A stretch of 64,000 nt of DNA from Budorcas taxicolor (lineage: Eukaryota > Chordata > Mammalia > Artiodactyla > Bovidae). Shown piece after piece: positions 10,231-21,059 of the stretch; the first letter of the stretch is position 1, and each line of letters begins with the position of its first letter. Position numbers and translations under genes: made by a program. The notes under the pieces are model-generated. The model did not search any database. It saw only the letters and a program-made list of their open reading frames with translations, and had not been told where the DNA came from. The stretch covers positions 21,580,001 to 21,644,000 of the forward strand of contig NC_068933.1 of the NCBI RefSeq assembly GCF_023091745.1, in the 5' to 3' direction.

Positions 10231-12021
10231 ATGAGTTTAACTCAACAATTGTGTTTTGGTCGCTTTTAAAAAGAGCAGGTTTTCAGAGGTCCTTTCTTTA
10301 CCATTTCATGTTCCTCAGCATCTACTAAATTTGAAACAGTAAGCCTAGGGAGGGGTGAGACCTCTAATTATAATTTTTAAAAATTCAAATAGAAGCAAAG
10401 TACTTTTACAGCATTTTTTTTTAAATCTATTGACATTTTTTCAGTCCTTCCTGGATAAAGAAGAGCTGAACTTGGCAAAAGAAAGTTGAGGAGGTGGAAT
10501 TGTAAAATAATTTCTTGTCACAAATACCACGCATTCATATTCTGATGATATATTGTACCATTAGCATTTTTTTTTCTTTTGAGTGGGAGAAGGTATGAAA
10601 TTAAATGGTTTAAACTGAAGCTGAAGAATCTACAATAGATTCTAGGAGTATCATGCTTATTATAAGAACTCTAAGAAAAAATGCTGGAGGTGGGGGTGAG
10701 GGGTTGGGGAAATCCATGAAGCCATGTTAATTTGAATACACCTTGCACAAAGGTAAATGGACTAGATAATATTTTGATTCATATTGACTGATGGAAATGT
10801 GCACAAAGTTTTATTAAAAGGGAAAAGTTATGTAGCAATGTATCATATGGTTTAATATTTTAAACCATATCCATCACCACCTGTTAAAAAGTAAACCTAT
10901 AAAGGAAAATCATCCTTATCTGTTACCTAACAAGTTGCATTAAACTTGTGTAGTTTTGAGATAAACAAATATAAGAAGAGAGACTGTAGATTTCACTGGC
11001 AGATCAATGGCACTGTGCTTTATTAAATGAGCTAGAATTGATATTTTTAATATTATTTTGCTTCATACAAACTGAGGCAATTTAATATGCACTGCATAAT
11101 TACTTTGGAAGAAATCAATTTTTCTTTCATTCTTAGGTTAGTGATTTATATGGATTTTTCTCATGAGCTTCTATGTCTTTGAAAATCATAATAAATTTTA
11201 TTATTATTTCCTTAATTTTTTTGCCCATAAAATGATCATTTAACCTTTCTATATTCAATCTCTCAATTATGTTCTTTCATTCTTTTAATATGATCAGACA
11301 ACTATTTTAAATCATAATCACTTCAGTGACAGTGATCATAATCAATTTCAGGATAGAAAACGTTAATAAAAGATGATGAGGTTCAGATATGGGCATAACA
11401 GCATGAAAGCTAGAGATTTTGGTGAAATCATGTTTGGCAAAAGACTACCTTTCAGATATTTACTTCTGTTAATCAGCCCAATCCTATACTCTACCCACAA
11501 AACAGTGCCCTGCAAACTTATTAACAACTTTTTAATTTAAGAATAAAGGTCACTATTTTGTGTATTGATCTTTCACTTAGTAAAAAAGAATCTGATCCCC
11601 TGTTTATATCTTTTCCCATTTCTTTTAAGAGCCTTAATACTTTTCTAATAAAGTTTTATGAGCTTTAACTAACAAGATGATCAATTTTCCTGTCTTTTTA
11701 CAACTGTTTTTCCATTGCTGTTGACAACTGAATATTGTTTGCATACACACAGAACTGTTTTTATTGTTTTGTAAATTCCTTCATTTAAGTTTAGAAACTT
11801 ATTTCCCTAATTAGAAGTTAAGAAACAGTTTCCAAAGTTCCTCCAGTTTTAAAAAATCTATGGTTAAATTTTACATAAATAATGATTTTAAGTCTGTATA
11901 TACTTTATGCTGTATTTAGCAGGAGGCAGAATGTTAGACTATTTCTTATAGTATCTTGATTCTCTCGTGTCTTCCCCCAGTTTGTGATACCTCTTTTGTT
12001 GTATAGTAATTTAAGTAAACA
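10231..12021. other. Intergenic, no gene; contains a perfect hairpin
   Basis: About 1.8 kb of AT-rich DNA in which I recognise no repeat family. A perfect inverted repeat lies at 10845-10870. No credible open frame. Confidence 0.5.
10845..10870. repeat. Perfect inverted repeat (hairpin)
   Basis: An 11 bp stem, atatggtttaa, and its exact complement around a 4-base loop (tatt). No T-run or promoter context suggests a defined role. Confidence 0.85.
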
Positions 12022-12500
12022 CGATGTTGTTGTTCAGTCACTAAGTCCTGCAGCCCCACAGGCTTCCCATCTTCACCATCTCCCAGAGTTTGCTCAAACT
12101 CATGTCCATTGAGTCAGTGATACCATCCAACCATCTCATCCTCTGTCATGCCCTTCTCCTCCTGTCTTCAATCTTTCCCAGCATCAGGGTCTTTTCCAAT
12201 GAGTTGGCTGTTTGTATCAGGTGACCAAAGTATTGGAGCTTCAGCTTCAGCATCAGTCTCTCTGATGAATATTCAACGTTGATTTCCTTTAGGATTGACT
12301 TGTTTGATCTCCTTGCAGTCCAGGGGACTTTGTAGGCAAAGTAATGTCTCTGTCTTTCAATACATTGTGTAGGTTTGTCATTGCTTTTCTTCCAAGGAGC
12401 AAGGGTCTTTTAATTTCATGGCTGCAGTCACCATCCACAGTGATTTTGGAGCCCAAGAAAATAAAGTCTGTCACTGTTTACATTGTTTCCCTATCTGTTT
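12022..12500 (-). mobile_element. BovB LINE 3' copy with internal deletion
   Basis: Reverse-complement BovB with its 3' end at the left ('gttgttcagtcactaagtcc'). A stretch present in other copies (the FELWCWRRLLRVPW to MVFPVVMYGCE coding part) is deleted between 'ggggactttg' (about 12332) and 'taggcaaagtaatg'. Confidence 0.9.
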
Positions 12501-12504
12501 GCTA

Positions 12505-12712
12505 TAGGGATTTCCATGATGGCTCAGTGATAAAGAATATACCTGCCAATGCAGGAGATGCGGGTTCAATCCCTAGGACAGAAAGATCCCCTGGAGAAGG
12601 ATATGGGAACCCACTCTTGGGAAATCCCATGGACAGAGCAGTCTGGTGGGCTACAGTCCATGGGGTTGCAAAGAGTTGGACACAATTTAGCAACTAAACA
12701 ACAACAACAAAT
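12505..12712 (+). mobile_element. Bov-tA SINE
   Basis: Head 'tttccatgatggctcagtga', B-box-like 'gggttcaatccctagg', and a body missing about 10 bp of 'cagtattcttgcctgg'. It ends in (aac)n and abuts the BovB at its left. The 117-codon open frame across both is fortuitous. Confidence 0.92.
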
Positions 12713-13159
12713 GCTCTATTACTCTTTGTCCTTTTGTAAAACCTATCTATTTTTTCAAACAGACTCTGAATTAACATTTTAAATATTATAAAATGGTATT
12801 CCATGGCTGCATAGATACATAGCACATGTCTGAAGATTCTGCTATTTTTTGATAGAATTGTGTTTCCATTTTAATTTCTAATTTAAGAATGCATTCATCA
12901 AATAATGCCAAATGAAAGCACAAAATTATATGTGTGTATGTCATTTTTGTTCTTTAAATTACCATATCCAAGATGATAATGCAGACAGAAAACTTAAACT
13001 GTCACAGTTTTGGGGAAATAAGTTATATGAATTAATTAGGAAACTCCAATTCTTCTATCCCATGGATAGTTATGAAAATCATATGATAAAAAACCTAATA
13101 AAGTTCTATGCATGAGAATGTTCTATTTTAAGTATAATCTCTATGCTGAGTACACCTAA
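12713..13159. other. Intergenic, nothing recognised
   Basis: AT-rich sequence with no gene or repeat call I can support. Confidence 0.4.
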
Positions 13160-14455
13160 ATATATATCTCCAGTAAGGACTTTGAATTCCAAATTCATGC
13201 ATTCAACTGACTGCTTGACATCTCCACTTAGATAACAAATTTGAGGATGTGGAAAACAGGCATGACCATGACTCTAACCTGTCCCTACAGACATCTGCTT
13301 CATCTGACTAAATGGCCTCTCCTTTCTTCCCACTTCTCAAGCCTAAAAATCTGACATCATACTTGACCCCTTTACATCTCTCATACCCCACATCCAATCT
13401 AATAATCAATTCCACAGTTAACTACCCTATGCCACCTCCATCACCACTGGCCATGTCATTTCATTTGGAAATTATTTCATTCATTGGTTTCATTTCAGTA
13501 GCTTCTCAGTTGTCCTTCCTGTCTCCCACTTTTCCCTCTTGGTCTATTCCTCCCCAGAAGCAGAATGGGCTTCTTCAAAAGCCATGTGTATCAGGCTGCT
13601 GCATTCACTTAAAAGCCAGGCTTCAGTGGCCAAAAACAGTCCTCCTGGGATAGCTCTGATTTTTATCTCTTACTGCCCCCTTCCTTTTTACTTTTAATAC
13701 ACTGAAGGCCTGCTGAAAATACTGTGGAATTTTGAGAGTAGTTAAGAACTAAAGTTCCTGTTCTTTAGAACTTTCAATCAGACTGAAGAATGGGGTAGGC
13801 TTTATTAATCAGAGGATCAGAGGTTAAAGTGTCTGCCTGCAATGTGGGAGACCTGGGTTCATTCCCTGGGTTGGGAAGATCCCCTGGAGAAGAAAATGGC
13901 AACCCACTCCAGTATTCTTGCCTGGAGAGTTCCATGGACAGAGGAGCTTGGTGGGCTACAGTCCACGGGGTCGCAAAGAGTCTGACATGACTGAGCGACT
14001 TCACACTCACTTTCACCCAATGTGAGCTTCTGCTTCTCCTTACACATGCTGAGCATGCTCTTTCTCAGGCCTTGCTGATACATTTCCCTGAAATTGGTCT
14101 TTCTACCTTTCCCAACTCCTCACCATATCAAGTTGATTTTGTTCCTTCATCTCCTGGAGGTTTTCACCCAAATTTCTTCTCCGTGAGACCTTCTCTGGCC
14201 ATCCCAAAACATCCAGATGTGTGGATTTTTGTGGCCACCCTCTGATATTTTCTCTTACACTTCCCTACCATATTTTTTCCCCTTCAGCATCCATTTCTAT
14301 CTAATGGACTACATGTTATTTATTTTCTTCATCTAGTATGTAAGTTCCATGAGGGCAGGGATATTTTTTGTCAGTTTCTTCCATCCTATATCACAGCCTG
14401 TAAAACAATACCTGCTATACAGAAAACCCTCAGTAATTATTCATTGAAATAATAC
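13160..14455 (+). mobile_element. Long L2-like LINE copy, split by Bov-tA
   Basis: Successive phrases follow a familiar old LINE order: 'actgcttgacatctccactt', 'cccacatccaatctaataat', 'gggcttcttcaaaagccatg', then after the SINE 'gagaccttctctggccatcc', 'agttccatgagggcaggga' and a tail like '...caataaatatttgttgaatg'. The 113-codon open frame 13312-13653 lies wholly inside it. Confidence 0.7.
13810..14014 (+). mobile_element. Bov-tA SINE
   Basis: Full head and body. It ends 'gagcgacttcacactcactt' and interrupts the L2-like copy. Confidence 0.93.
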
Positions 14456-14925
14456 AAAGTTATTTACAGTTTTGAAAAATTATTAACAGTCTTCAACAAA
14501 CAGCATTCAATTACTGAAGAACTAGCTTTAAAAAATGGTTATTTATGAGGTAGAATATGATGCGGTTGAAAAATTTATAGTGATAGAAAATAATATGCTA
14601 TTATAGTAAATAAAAGTCTAAGCATTAGATAATTTGTATGATATAAGTTTATCTTTGGTTGAAGAAGACAGATTGGATGGAAATGCACTAAAATTCTAAC
14701 CTAAACTAATTTCCATTGTCCAGGTAATTTTAATTCTGCTTCTTCATATAATTTTCTGTCCTTTCTAAAATTTTCCAAATACAATGAGTCACACTATTTT
14801 TTTAATCAGAAAAGTATAAAAACAATGATAGAAAAAATCCACACATTCTGCACATATTTTAAAAGAACTGATTTTGAAAGATCTGACATCAGCTTGGCCT
14901 TTGCTTAGTCATGTACCAGCTCAGC
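14456..14925. other. Intergenic, nothing recognised
   Basis: AT-rich, no gene signal. Confidence 0.4.
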
Positions 14926-14929
14926 TCTA

Positions 14930-15095
14930 TAATCGCTTTACCTCTTCTGTGTGCCAGGCACTGTGGGAAATATAAGATTGCAAAAGATCCTCTCCTATCT
15001 TCAAGGCCTAAATTAAGAAAGCAAGGACACAGTCCATCAACTACAAGGGATTGTAACGCAGGCTGTGATGGAGGTCCACACAAGTGTTAGACAGG
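14930..15095 (-). mobile_element. L2-like LINE 3' end fragment
   Basis: 'tgtgtgccaggcactgtggg', 'cctatcttcaaggc' and 'acacagtcc' follow the reverse complement of L2 3' sequence. Confidence 0.55.
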
Positions 15096-15334
15096 ACAGG
15101 GAGAATGCTGATCCCATCTTGCTGAGCTATTGAAAATGAAATCACTCTGATTTTGAAAAATTTTCAACCAGGGAAGGGTCCAACAAAATTATACATTTTG
15201 CATGACAGCACGTATTTAATGTATCACACTCAATAATCACACTACAGAGCCCTTAAAACGACAAGTAAAAGTAGTGCTAGTACATAGACTTAACAAGTAG
15301 GTAATATGCTGCTCTACATACAACCATTGGGGTA

Positions 15335-15950
15335 TCCATTAATCCCGCAACACCAGGTACCAGTGTCAGTCAAGCACTGTGCTGGTGCCAGTGATACAAT
15401 GCTGGGCAAGACTCAGTCCTTTTCTTCAAGGGGATAACTGAACCAGTTTGGAAACACATAGGTACATGGGAATATTAAACAGCAAGTGGTATGGAGCACA
15501 AAGGGGGAATATCTAGGGAGATTTTGATTATGAAAATCCACTGGAGCAATATTTAACACAGTCTAGGATGAGATTTTTCAGTATAGAAGTCATGGAAGCC
15601 TTTCCAGAGAAGGTGATATTTGTATTTTATTTTCATATTTATTTATTTGGCTGCATTGAATCTAACTGTGGTGCTTGGATTTTTCTCTAAATATGGCATG
15701 GAGGCTTAGTCACCCCACAGAATGTGGGATCTTAGGTTTCTGGCCAGGGATCAAACTCCCTGCATTGGAAGGGGTATTGTTAATTGCTGGACCACCAAGG
15801 AAGTCCCAAGAAGGTGATACATGAATGGAGAAATAAATACAACTAGGGATTTTTGAAGACAAAGAAGAAGTCATGGCAGTGGGTGGGGACTGCTGTAGAC
15901 TTTCTGGAAGAAGAAAGATGATGCACAGGCCTAGCTGAGACGGAGAAGGC
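15335..15950 (-). mobile_element. L2-like LINE, split by CHR SINE
   Basis: 'caagcactgtgctggtgcca', 'gaagcctttccagagaaggt' and 'gatgatgcacaggcctagct' follow the reverse complement of the L2-like 3' half. The sequence resumes after the CHR insertion. Confidence 0.6.
15623..15808 (-). mobile_element. CHR-type SINE with TSD
   Basis: Read in reverse: 'gggacttccttggtggtcca' head, 'gatccctggcc' B-box-like, and an AT-rich 'atttatttggctg' body end. A 15 bp target duplication matches at 13 of 15 positions (15608-15622, 15809-15823; agaaggtgat core), so the insertion is old but intact. Confidence 0.8.
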
Positions 15951-17342
15951 GGTGGGGGAGTGGGAGAGGGGGAGTGAGAGTGAGCGCTGGAGCTAGTGAG
16001 ACAGACAGAACAGAGAGCGAACAAACACCTGGGAGCAAAGAAAACCACAGTGACTTCAGTATAATTGGAACCAAGGAGACTGGAGGATTGAAAAAAGGAA
16101 GGACAAATAGGAAGAAATGACTCTGGGGTCTTATTTTAACATGAGGTATATTGTAGTGATCATTTTCAACATAATATACAATGTGAAAATGTGTATTAAA
16201 ACTGGTCAATTTCTAAATATCTAATTTCCTCTTTTTAAGTGATGGAATGGTAATGTTTATCCTTCTGGTATTATATACACTTAGGAAGCCCCCAAAACTT
16301 TTTTCAGGAAGCAGGAAAGCCTTTAAAAATCATGAACATAATACAGCTTCTAATTTTGATGGAGATTTTATTTTGCAGAAAACTTTAATATATGCCAAAT
16401 GTCGAATCTGAAATAGAGACTGAGTACATGTTAGTTCTTAACCATCCACCCACCAAGAAGAAAAGTACACTAAAAATAAAAATCCCATTTATTTATGGTT
16501 GATTACATAAGGAAATAGTTCACTTATATTAATATGAAAATAATTACTTGTGAACATTATTAATACAGATTATATATGACATTGTCCTTAATTCAGTGTC
16601 TTTATTAAACTTACAATCGACTTAGCCCAATAAAATGTGTCAAAAATAGGACTGGTTTGGAAAGCTTTTTGGCATTAAGGAAAAGATGTGCATTGCATTT
16701 ATCCAGTGCAGTGCATTCTAAACAAGACATGTATATTTAGAATTAATCAGACTCTTAGAGAAACATAGTGATTGTTTATTCAACCCAATGCTTCAAATTA
16801 TCTCTTTCCATAGTATTTGAAACCAATCTGTCAAATAATCATCAAGAGTAATTAGTTTATGCTAAACTCTCCATATGAAATTTAAGGATGACAAAACAAA
16901 TGGTTGGCTCCATTACAATTCATTTTGTTAATACTTGATTGCTATTCTAAATATATAGTAAGAAGATAATGCTTCCATCAGCATATCTATCCCAAGCTGC
17001 CTACAAGTACTTACTTCCCTTAACAGAAAAGAGAATCTGTAATGTTGTTGTCAAAGGCCTATGGCATTTAAGAGTAGAAGAGAAACCAAACAAGAAAAGG
17101 CTTGCAAAGAAACAGAAACCAAAGCCAATCAGGGAGAAAAGCTATGAGGAATAGACGAGAGTTCCAGCCCAGGTGAAAGCCACAGTCTTCCTTAGTAGAA
17201 ACCGGAGTCTAGAAACTGGGCCTGGTTATGATTTCGGGACACAGCCAATAGCTGTTAATACACTGTGAATAGAATAAAAGGTGAAGTTAGAGAGTCTCAT
17301 TGAATCTTGGACAAGTGAATCCCATGCTGGGGCTGTTTTGTT
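15951..17342. other. Intergenic, nothing recognised
   Basis: Begins with a purine-rich stretch (gagtgagagtgagcg, 15960-16020). A 61-codon basic open frame at 16969-17154 (+), ending KPIREKSYEE, has no relative I recognise and no upstream gene context. I do not call it. Confidence 0.4.
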
Positions 17343-17532
17343 GTTGTTGTTTTTTAATATTTATTTCTTTATTTGACTGCCCTGGGTCTTAGTTACAGCA
17401 TGCAGGATTTTTTGCTGCAGCATGGGAACTCTTGGTTGCAGCATGTAGGATCCAGTTCCCTGACCAGGGATCACACCTGGGCCCCTGCATTGGGAGTGTG
17501 GAGTCTTAGCCATTGGACCACCAGGGAAGTCC
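17343..17532 (-). mobile_element. CHR-type SINE
   Basis: Reverse orientation. Body 'ctttatttgactgccctggg', B-box-like 'gaccagggatcacacctggg', and head at the right 'ggaccaccagggaagtcc'. Flanks show only a weak direct repeat (gggctgt / gggactgt). Confidence 0.8.
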
Positions 17533-18865
17533 TTGGGACTGTGTATTTTAACATTAAGTGAGGTAAGGCTTAGATCAGTAATTTTCAACTCTGTCTCTGT
17601 CTATCTCTCTTTTAGCAGGGAAACTTTTTTTTTTAAAGTAAGTGTTATATGAATTTAATGTATTATATTTAATATAATGGAAGCATAAACCCAGGTGAGC
17701 CCAGAGTCCTGCCATTTAGCAGCCTCTCACCCTGCAATGGTCCCTGAATCCTTACTAACCCAGGAGTCTAAGCAACACAGCTGAGGAACCTAGGCAGAGC
17801 TTCCTTTTAGTTCTTACCTTGTGCTCTGTTTAAAGAAAGGCCAACGCTGAGATGAGGCAAGTTCATAGATTTCCCTGTTCATGTCAGTAGAGGCAGTAGT
17901 TTGAAAGATAATGTATCAAATCAGAAGGGGTTTGCCTCTGAATTGAGAAAACAGAAGCAAGAACATGAGAGTAGGGAAGCATTGGCCTTTTTGCATTGTC
18001 CTACCAAGAATGATAGATGTGATTTATTTCAAAAAATCTTTATTTCATGATCCCATTCATTTAAAAAATTATGTGTAATTTACATACATATAAAAGCTGA
18101 TGCAATCCATTAAATTAGAAATGCTCAGACATTAAAAATCAACAATATTGTACACTTGTTCCATTTCATATATTTTTGTTACATTTTGTGGGAAGACATT
18201 TATAAAGTTGGACCTGACTCCAAAATGATGCTGATACTGCAGGGGCAAAGACAAGGAGGAAAGGAGAAAATGCCAAAATAGAGTGGAACTGGAGATACAA
18301 AGCAGGAGGTGCACTGAAGAAATTATTGGAAGGTGTCATGCTACTGTCAGGAACCACACTGCTCTAGTCAAACAGTGGGGCTAAAGGAAAAAATATAGAT
18401 AGTGAGAAATATGCAAAGTAAGCTGGAGTGGCAGAATTGCTGTTCTGAGTGATTGGTTAATTGATTCAAAACCTAACCACTGTGTGTGCAACAAACAAAT
18501 CTATTTCATTATAATAGTATCTCTTCTACCCAGCAATGACAAATGTGTTGGGATTTTGTCTACTGATACAGCACCAGCAATGTTCCTTCTATTACATAGA
18601 AGGAAATATAGAAAATAATTTTATATTAACCCGATCTACAGCTATGAATGTGGATAAATCTGACAGACATACACTAAAGGTAAACTAGAAATAGATCAAA
18701 ATATTGTACACACTGCCATATATATACTCAAATGCATAGAATTTGGAGTCTGTGATAACTAGTATGATACTGTCTGCATATCCTCTCAAGGAAGGATGAA
18801 TTGCTCCAACTTCTGGGAATATTGTGAAGCATAGTCTCCAGGCACTTATTAATCTCTTTAAGGAT
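17533..18865. other. Intergenic, nothing recognised
   Basis: No open frame or repeat I can name. Overlapping 60-63 codon frames at 18132-18357 (-) look random. Confidence 0.4.
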
Positions 18866-19010
18866 TTCCTAGAGCCAGACATTCTGGAGTGTGAAGTCAA
18901 GTGGGCCTTAGGAAGTTTTACTACAAGCGAAGCTAGTGGAGGTGATGGAATTCCAGTTGATCTGTTTAAAATCCTAAAAGATGATGCTGTTAAAGTGCCG
19001 CACTCAATAC
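18866..19010 (+). mobile_element. BovB internal fragment (linker/RT start)
   Basis: Encodes LEPDILECEVKWALGSFTTS, then EASGGDGIPVDLFKILKDDA, the segment just upstream of the RT core. It is cut by a Bov-tA at about 19012 and lacks the rest of the element. Confidence 0.88.
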
Positions 19011-19011
19011 A

Positions 19012-19229
19012 TGTGTGTGCATGCTCAGTCCTGTCCGCCTCTTTGCGAACTCATAGACTATAGCTTGCTAGACTTCTCTGTCCATGGAATTTTCCAGGCA
19101 ATAATACTGGAGCAGGTTGCTGTTTTCCTACTCCAGGGGATCTTCCCGACCCAGGGATCAAACTTGAATCTGTTATGTCTCCTGCATTAGCAAGCGGGTT
19201 CTTTACCACTAGCTCCACCTAGGAAGCCC
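19012..19229 (-). mobile_element. Bov-tA SINE
   Basis: Reverse orientation with the head at the right ('ctccacctaggaagccc'). Diverged body. Confidence 0.9.
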
Positions 19230-19504
19230 TTCCATGAGATACTCCCTAATAAACATCTCATCCATTACATTCTATCTCAGAGTCTGCTTCCTGGAAAATT
19301 CAACCGGGGTTGGGGATAAAACAAAGGGAACAAAAAGTAATGTCTATTTGAAGTAAATACAAATAAAGTTGTATGCACTTAATAATGATTCTATGCCACT
19401 AAATAATGATTATGATTAATCTGTTTAAAGGCTTCTAAAAGAAATTGCTTTATATAAGCATAATATTATCATGGAAATTGTATTTTCATTTTCTTATGTA
19501 AAAT

Positions 19505-19655
19505 AAGTGGAAAGCATTATTATTGCTATCAGCTGTGAAGAGGAAACTGAGGTTCAAAGAGGTTAAGTGACATGCCAAGTCACACAGCTAGTACATAACA
19601 GAACTTGAACTAAGACTCTGATTTCAGATTTTGTGCTCTTATCTAAATTGTGCAC
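19505..19655 (-). mobile_element. MIR SINE
   Basis: 'aggaaactgaggttcaaaga', 'ggttaagtgacatgcc' and 'agtcacacagctagtac' are the reverse complement of the MIR core. Confidence 0.8.
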
Positions 19656-19719
19656 GAGATAGTCCCATATTGATAAGTAGGGCAGGAACACATACAAGTG
19701 CAGTTTAGTTGCTAAGTCT

Positions 19720-19880
19720 ATTGTTATTCAGTTGCTAAGTCACGTTTGACTCTTTGTGACCCCATGTATGGCAGCACGCCAGGTTTCCCTGTCCTTCACC
19801 ACCTCCTGTAGCTTGCTCAAACTCATATCCACTGAGTCAGTGATGCCATCCAGTCATCTCATCCTCTGCCTTCCCAATCC
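19720..19880 (-). mobile_element. BovB LINE 3' terminal fragment
   Basis: 'attcagttgctaagtcacgt' to 'catcctctgccttcccaatc' is the reverse-complement 3' end. It stops where the LTR at 19889 begins and does not resume beyond it. Confidence 0.85.
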
Positions 19881-19888
19881 TAAGAAAT

Positions 19889-20455
19889 TGACTAGAGGCC
19901 AGACAAGAAATTCGTGCAAGGCTTTATTGAGGCCCCTGTTACAGCAGGAGAAAGGAGAACGAACCATAGGTTCCCTTGCTTGCTGACTCCCCAAGGAGGG
20001 GATGGGCACGAGCTTGTTCGTTATATGGGCTGAGGGTAGGGGTATGTCCAAGAGTCAGGGTGAAGAGATGGCTTTCATGTTTTGCCCATCCCTTAGGTGG
20101 TGGTGTGTGCAGGAGACATGCACAGTACCCTGCTTCTGCTCCAGGCTCTTCAAAAGTGGCAGCTGTGTGTTTTGGTTTCTTTGTATCTTTTGCCCAGAAT
20201 TTGTCCCAACTGCCCATGCACACAGTTATATTTAGTTCTGTAGAGTTTCCTTCTATTTTGTTGCTGGAGGAGAGGTGTGTCCAGGTCCAAATATGGCAGA
20301 ACTGCAGCAAAGGATCCTGGGTCTCAGCCTGTCTCAAGTCCAATGCAGTTTTTGGAATCGATATCAATACATCCACAAGCTTAAGTCAGAATCTAACTAC
20401 TGATCAGCAGGGAAGAATACCCCATGTGTGCTGTACACTGAGTTCTATAGTAGCA
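19889..20455 (-). mobile_element. Solo ERV LTR
   Basis: A GC-richer block bounded by TG...CA. Read on the minus strand, a polyadenylation signal AATAAAG (19922-19928) sits about 35 bases before the LTR end, as expected for R/U5. Near-flanking direct repeats ctaagaaa occur at 19880-19887 and 20457-20464, one base outside each end. No internal viral genes are present. The 176- and 145-codon frames across it (19976-20506 +, 19939-20376 -) have no viral or host similarity that I recognise. Confidence 0.65.
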
Positions 20456-20464
20456 GCTAAGAAA

Positions 20465-20758
20465 ACTGGAGGTTGTTCGTCAGAGTACTACCAACAAAAC
20501 AACTAGAAACTGTTTAAATAGTAATATTATTTATGCATATTATTGAGTTAGCACCTACCAGTGTGTTATAGTTAAGAAACTTTTAGACCAAACCAATAAA
20601 CTATATGAGCAAAGGCCTCCCAAGGGTATGTCTCTCTTCTTGGAATATAAAAGAGCATAGCCAGTTATATATATATATATTGGTAATGATCTCCATTATT
20701 CATAGTTTTCTAATTCTGTGATTAAACAATACATTCACATTTTGCCTGGGAATGCTCT
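20465..20758. other. Intergenic with short (TA)n
   Basis: An AT run at 20666-20680. Otherwise nothing recognised. Confidence 0.4.
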
Positions 20759-20771
20759 AACTTCTAAATAT

Positions 20772-21046
20772 GCTGCTGCTGCTGCTAAGTTGTGTCAGTT
20801 GTGTCCGACTCCGTGCAACCCTGTAGACGGCAGTCCACCAGGCTCCCCTTTCCCTGGGATTTTCCAGGCAAGAAAACTGGAGTTGGTTGCCATTTCCTTC
20901 TCCAATGCATGAAAGTGAAAAGTGAAAGTGAAGTCGCTCAGTCGTGTCCAACTCTTCGCGACCCCAGGGACTGTAGCCTACCAGGCTCCTCCTTCCATGG
21001 GATTTTCCAGGCAAGAGTACTGGAGTGGGTTGCCATTGCCTTCTCC
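20772..21046 (-). mobile_element. BOV-A2 SINE with TSD
   Basis: Reverse dimer starting (gct)n, with linker 'agtgaaaagtgaaagtgaag'. A 13 bp target duplication, aacttctaaatat / aacttcttaatat (20759-20771, 21047-21059), has one mismatch. Confidence 0.95.
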
Positions 21047-21059
21047 AACTTCTTAATAT

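Noticed and set aside
13312..13653. 113-codon frame, Pro/Ser-rich
   Set aside because: It falls entirely inside the L2-like element, whose other copies in this window (e.g. 62235) follow the same sequence.
16969..17154. Basic 61-codon frame ending KPIREKSYEE, resembling a nuclear or ribosomal tail
   Set aside because: No family recognised, no poly-A or duplication to indicate a processed pseudogene, and length within chance expectation.
19976..20506. 176-codon plus-strand frame, longest outside BovB
   Set aside because: It is antisense through a solo LTR of ERV type. No similarity to viral or host proteins that I recognise, and the GC-richer LTR makes long chance frames likely.
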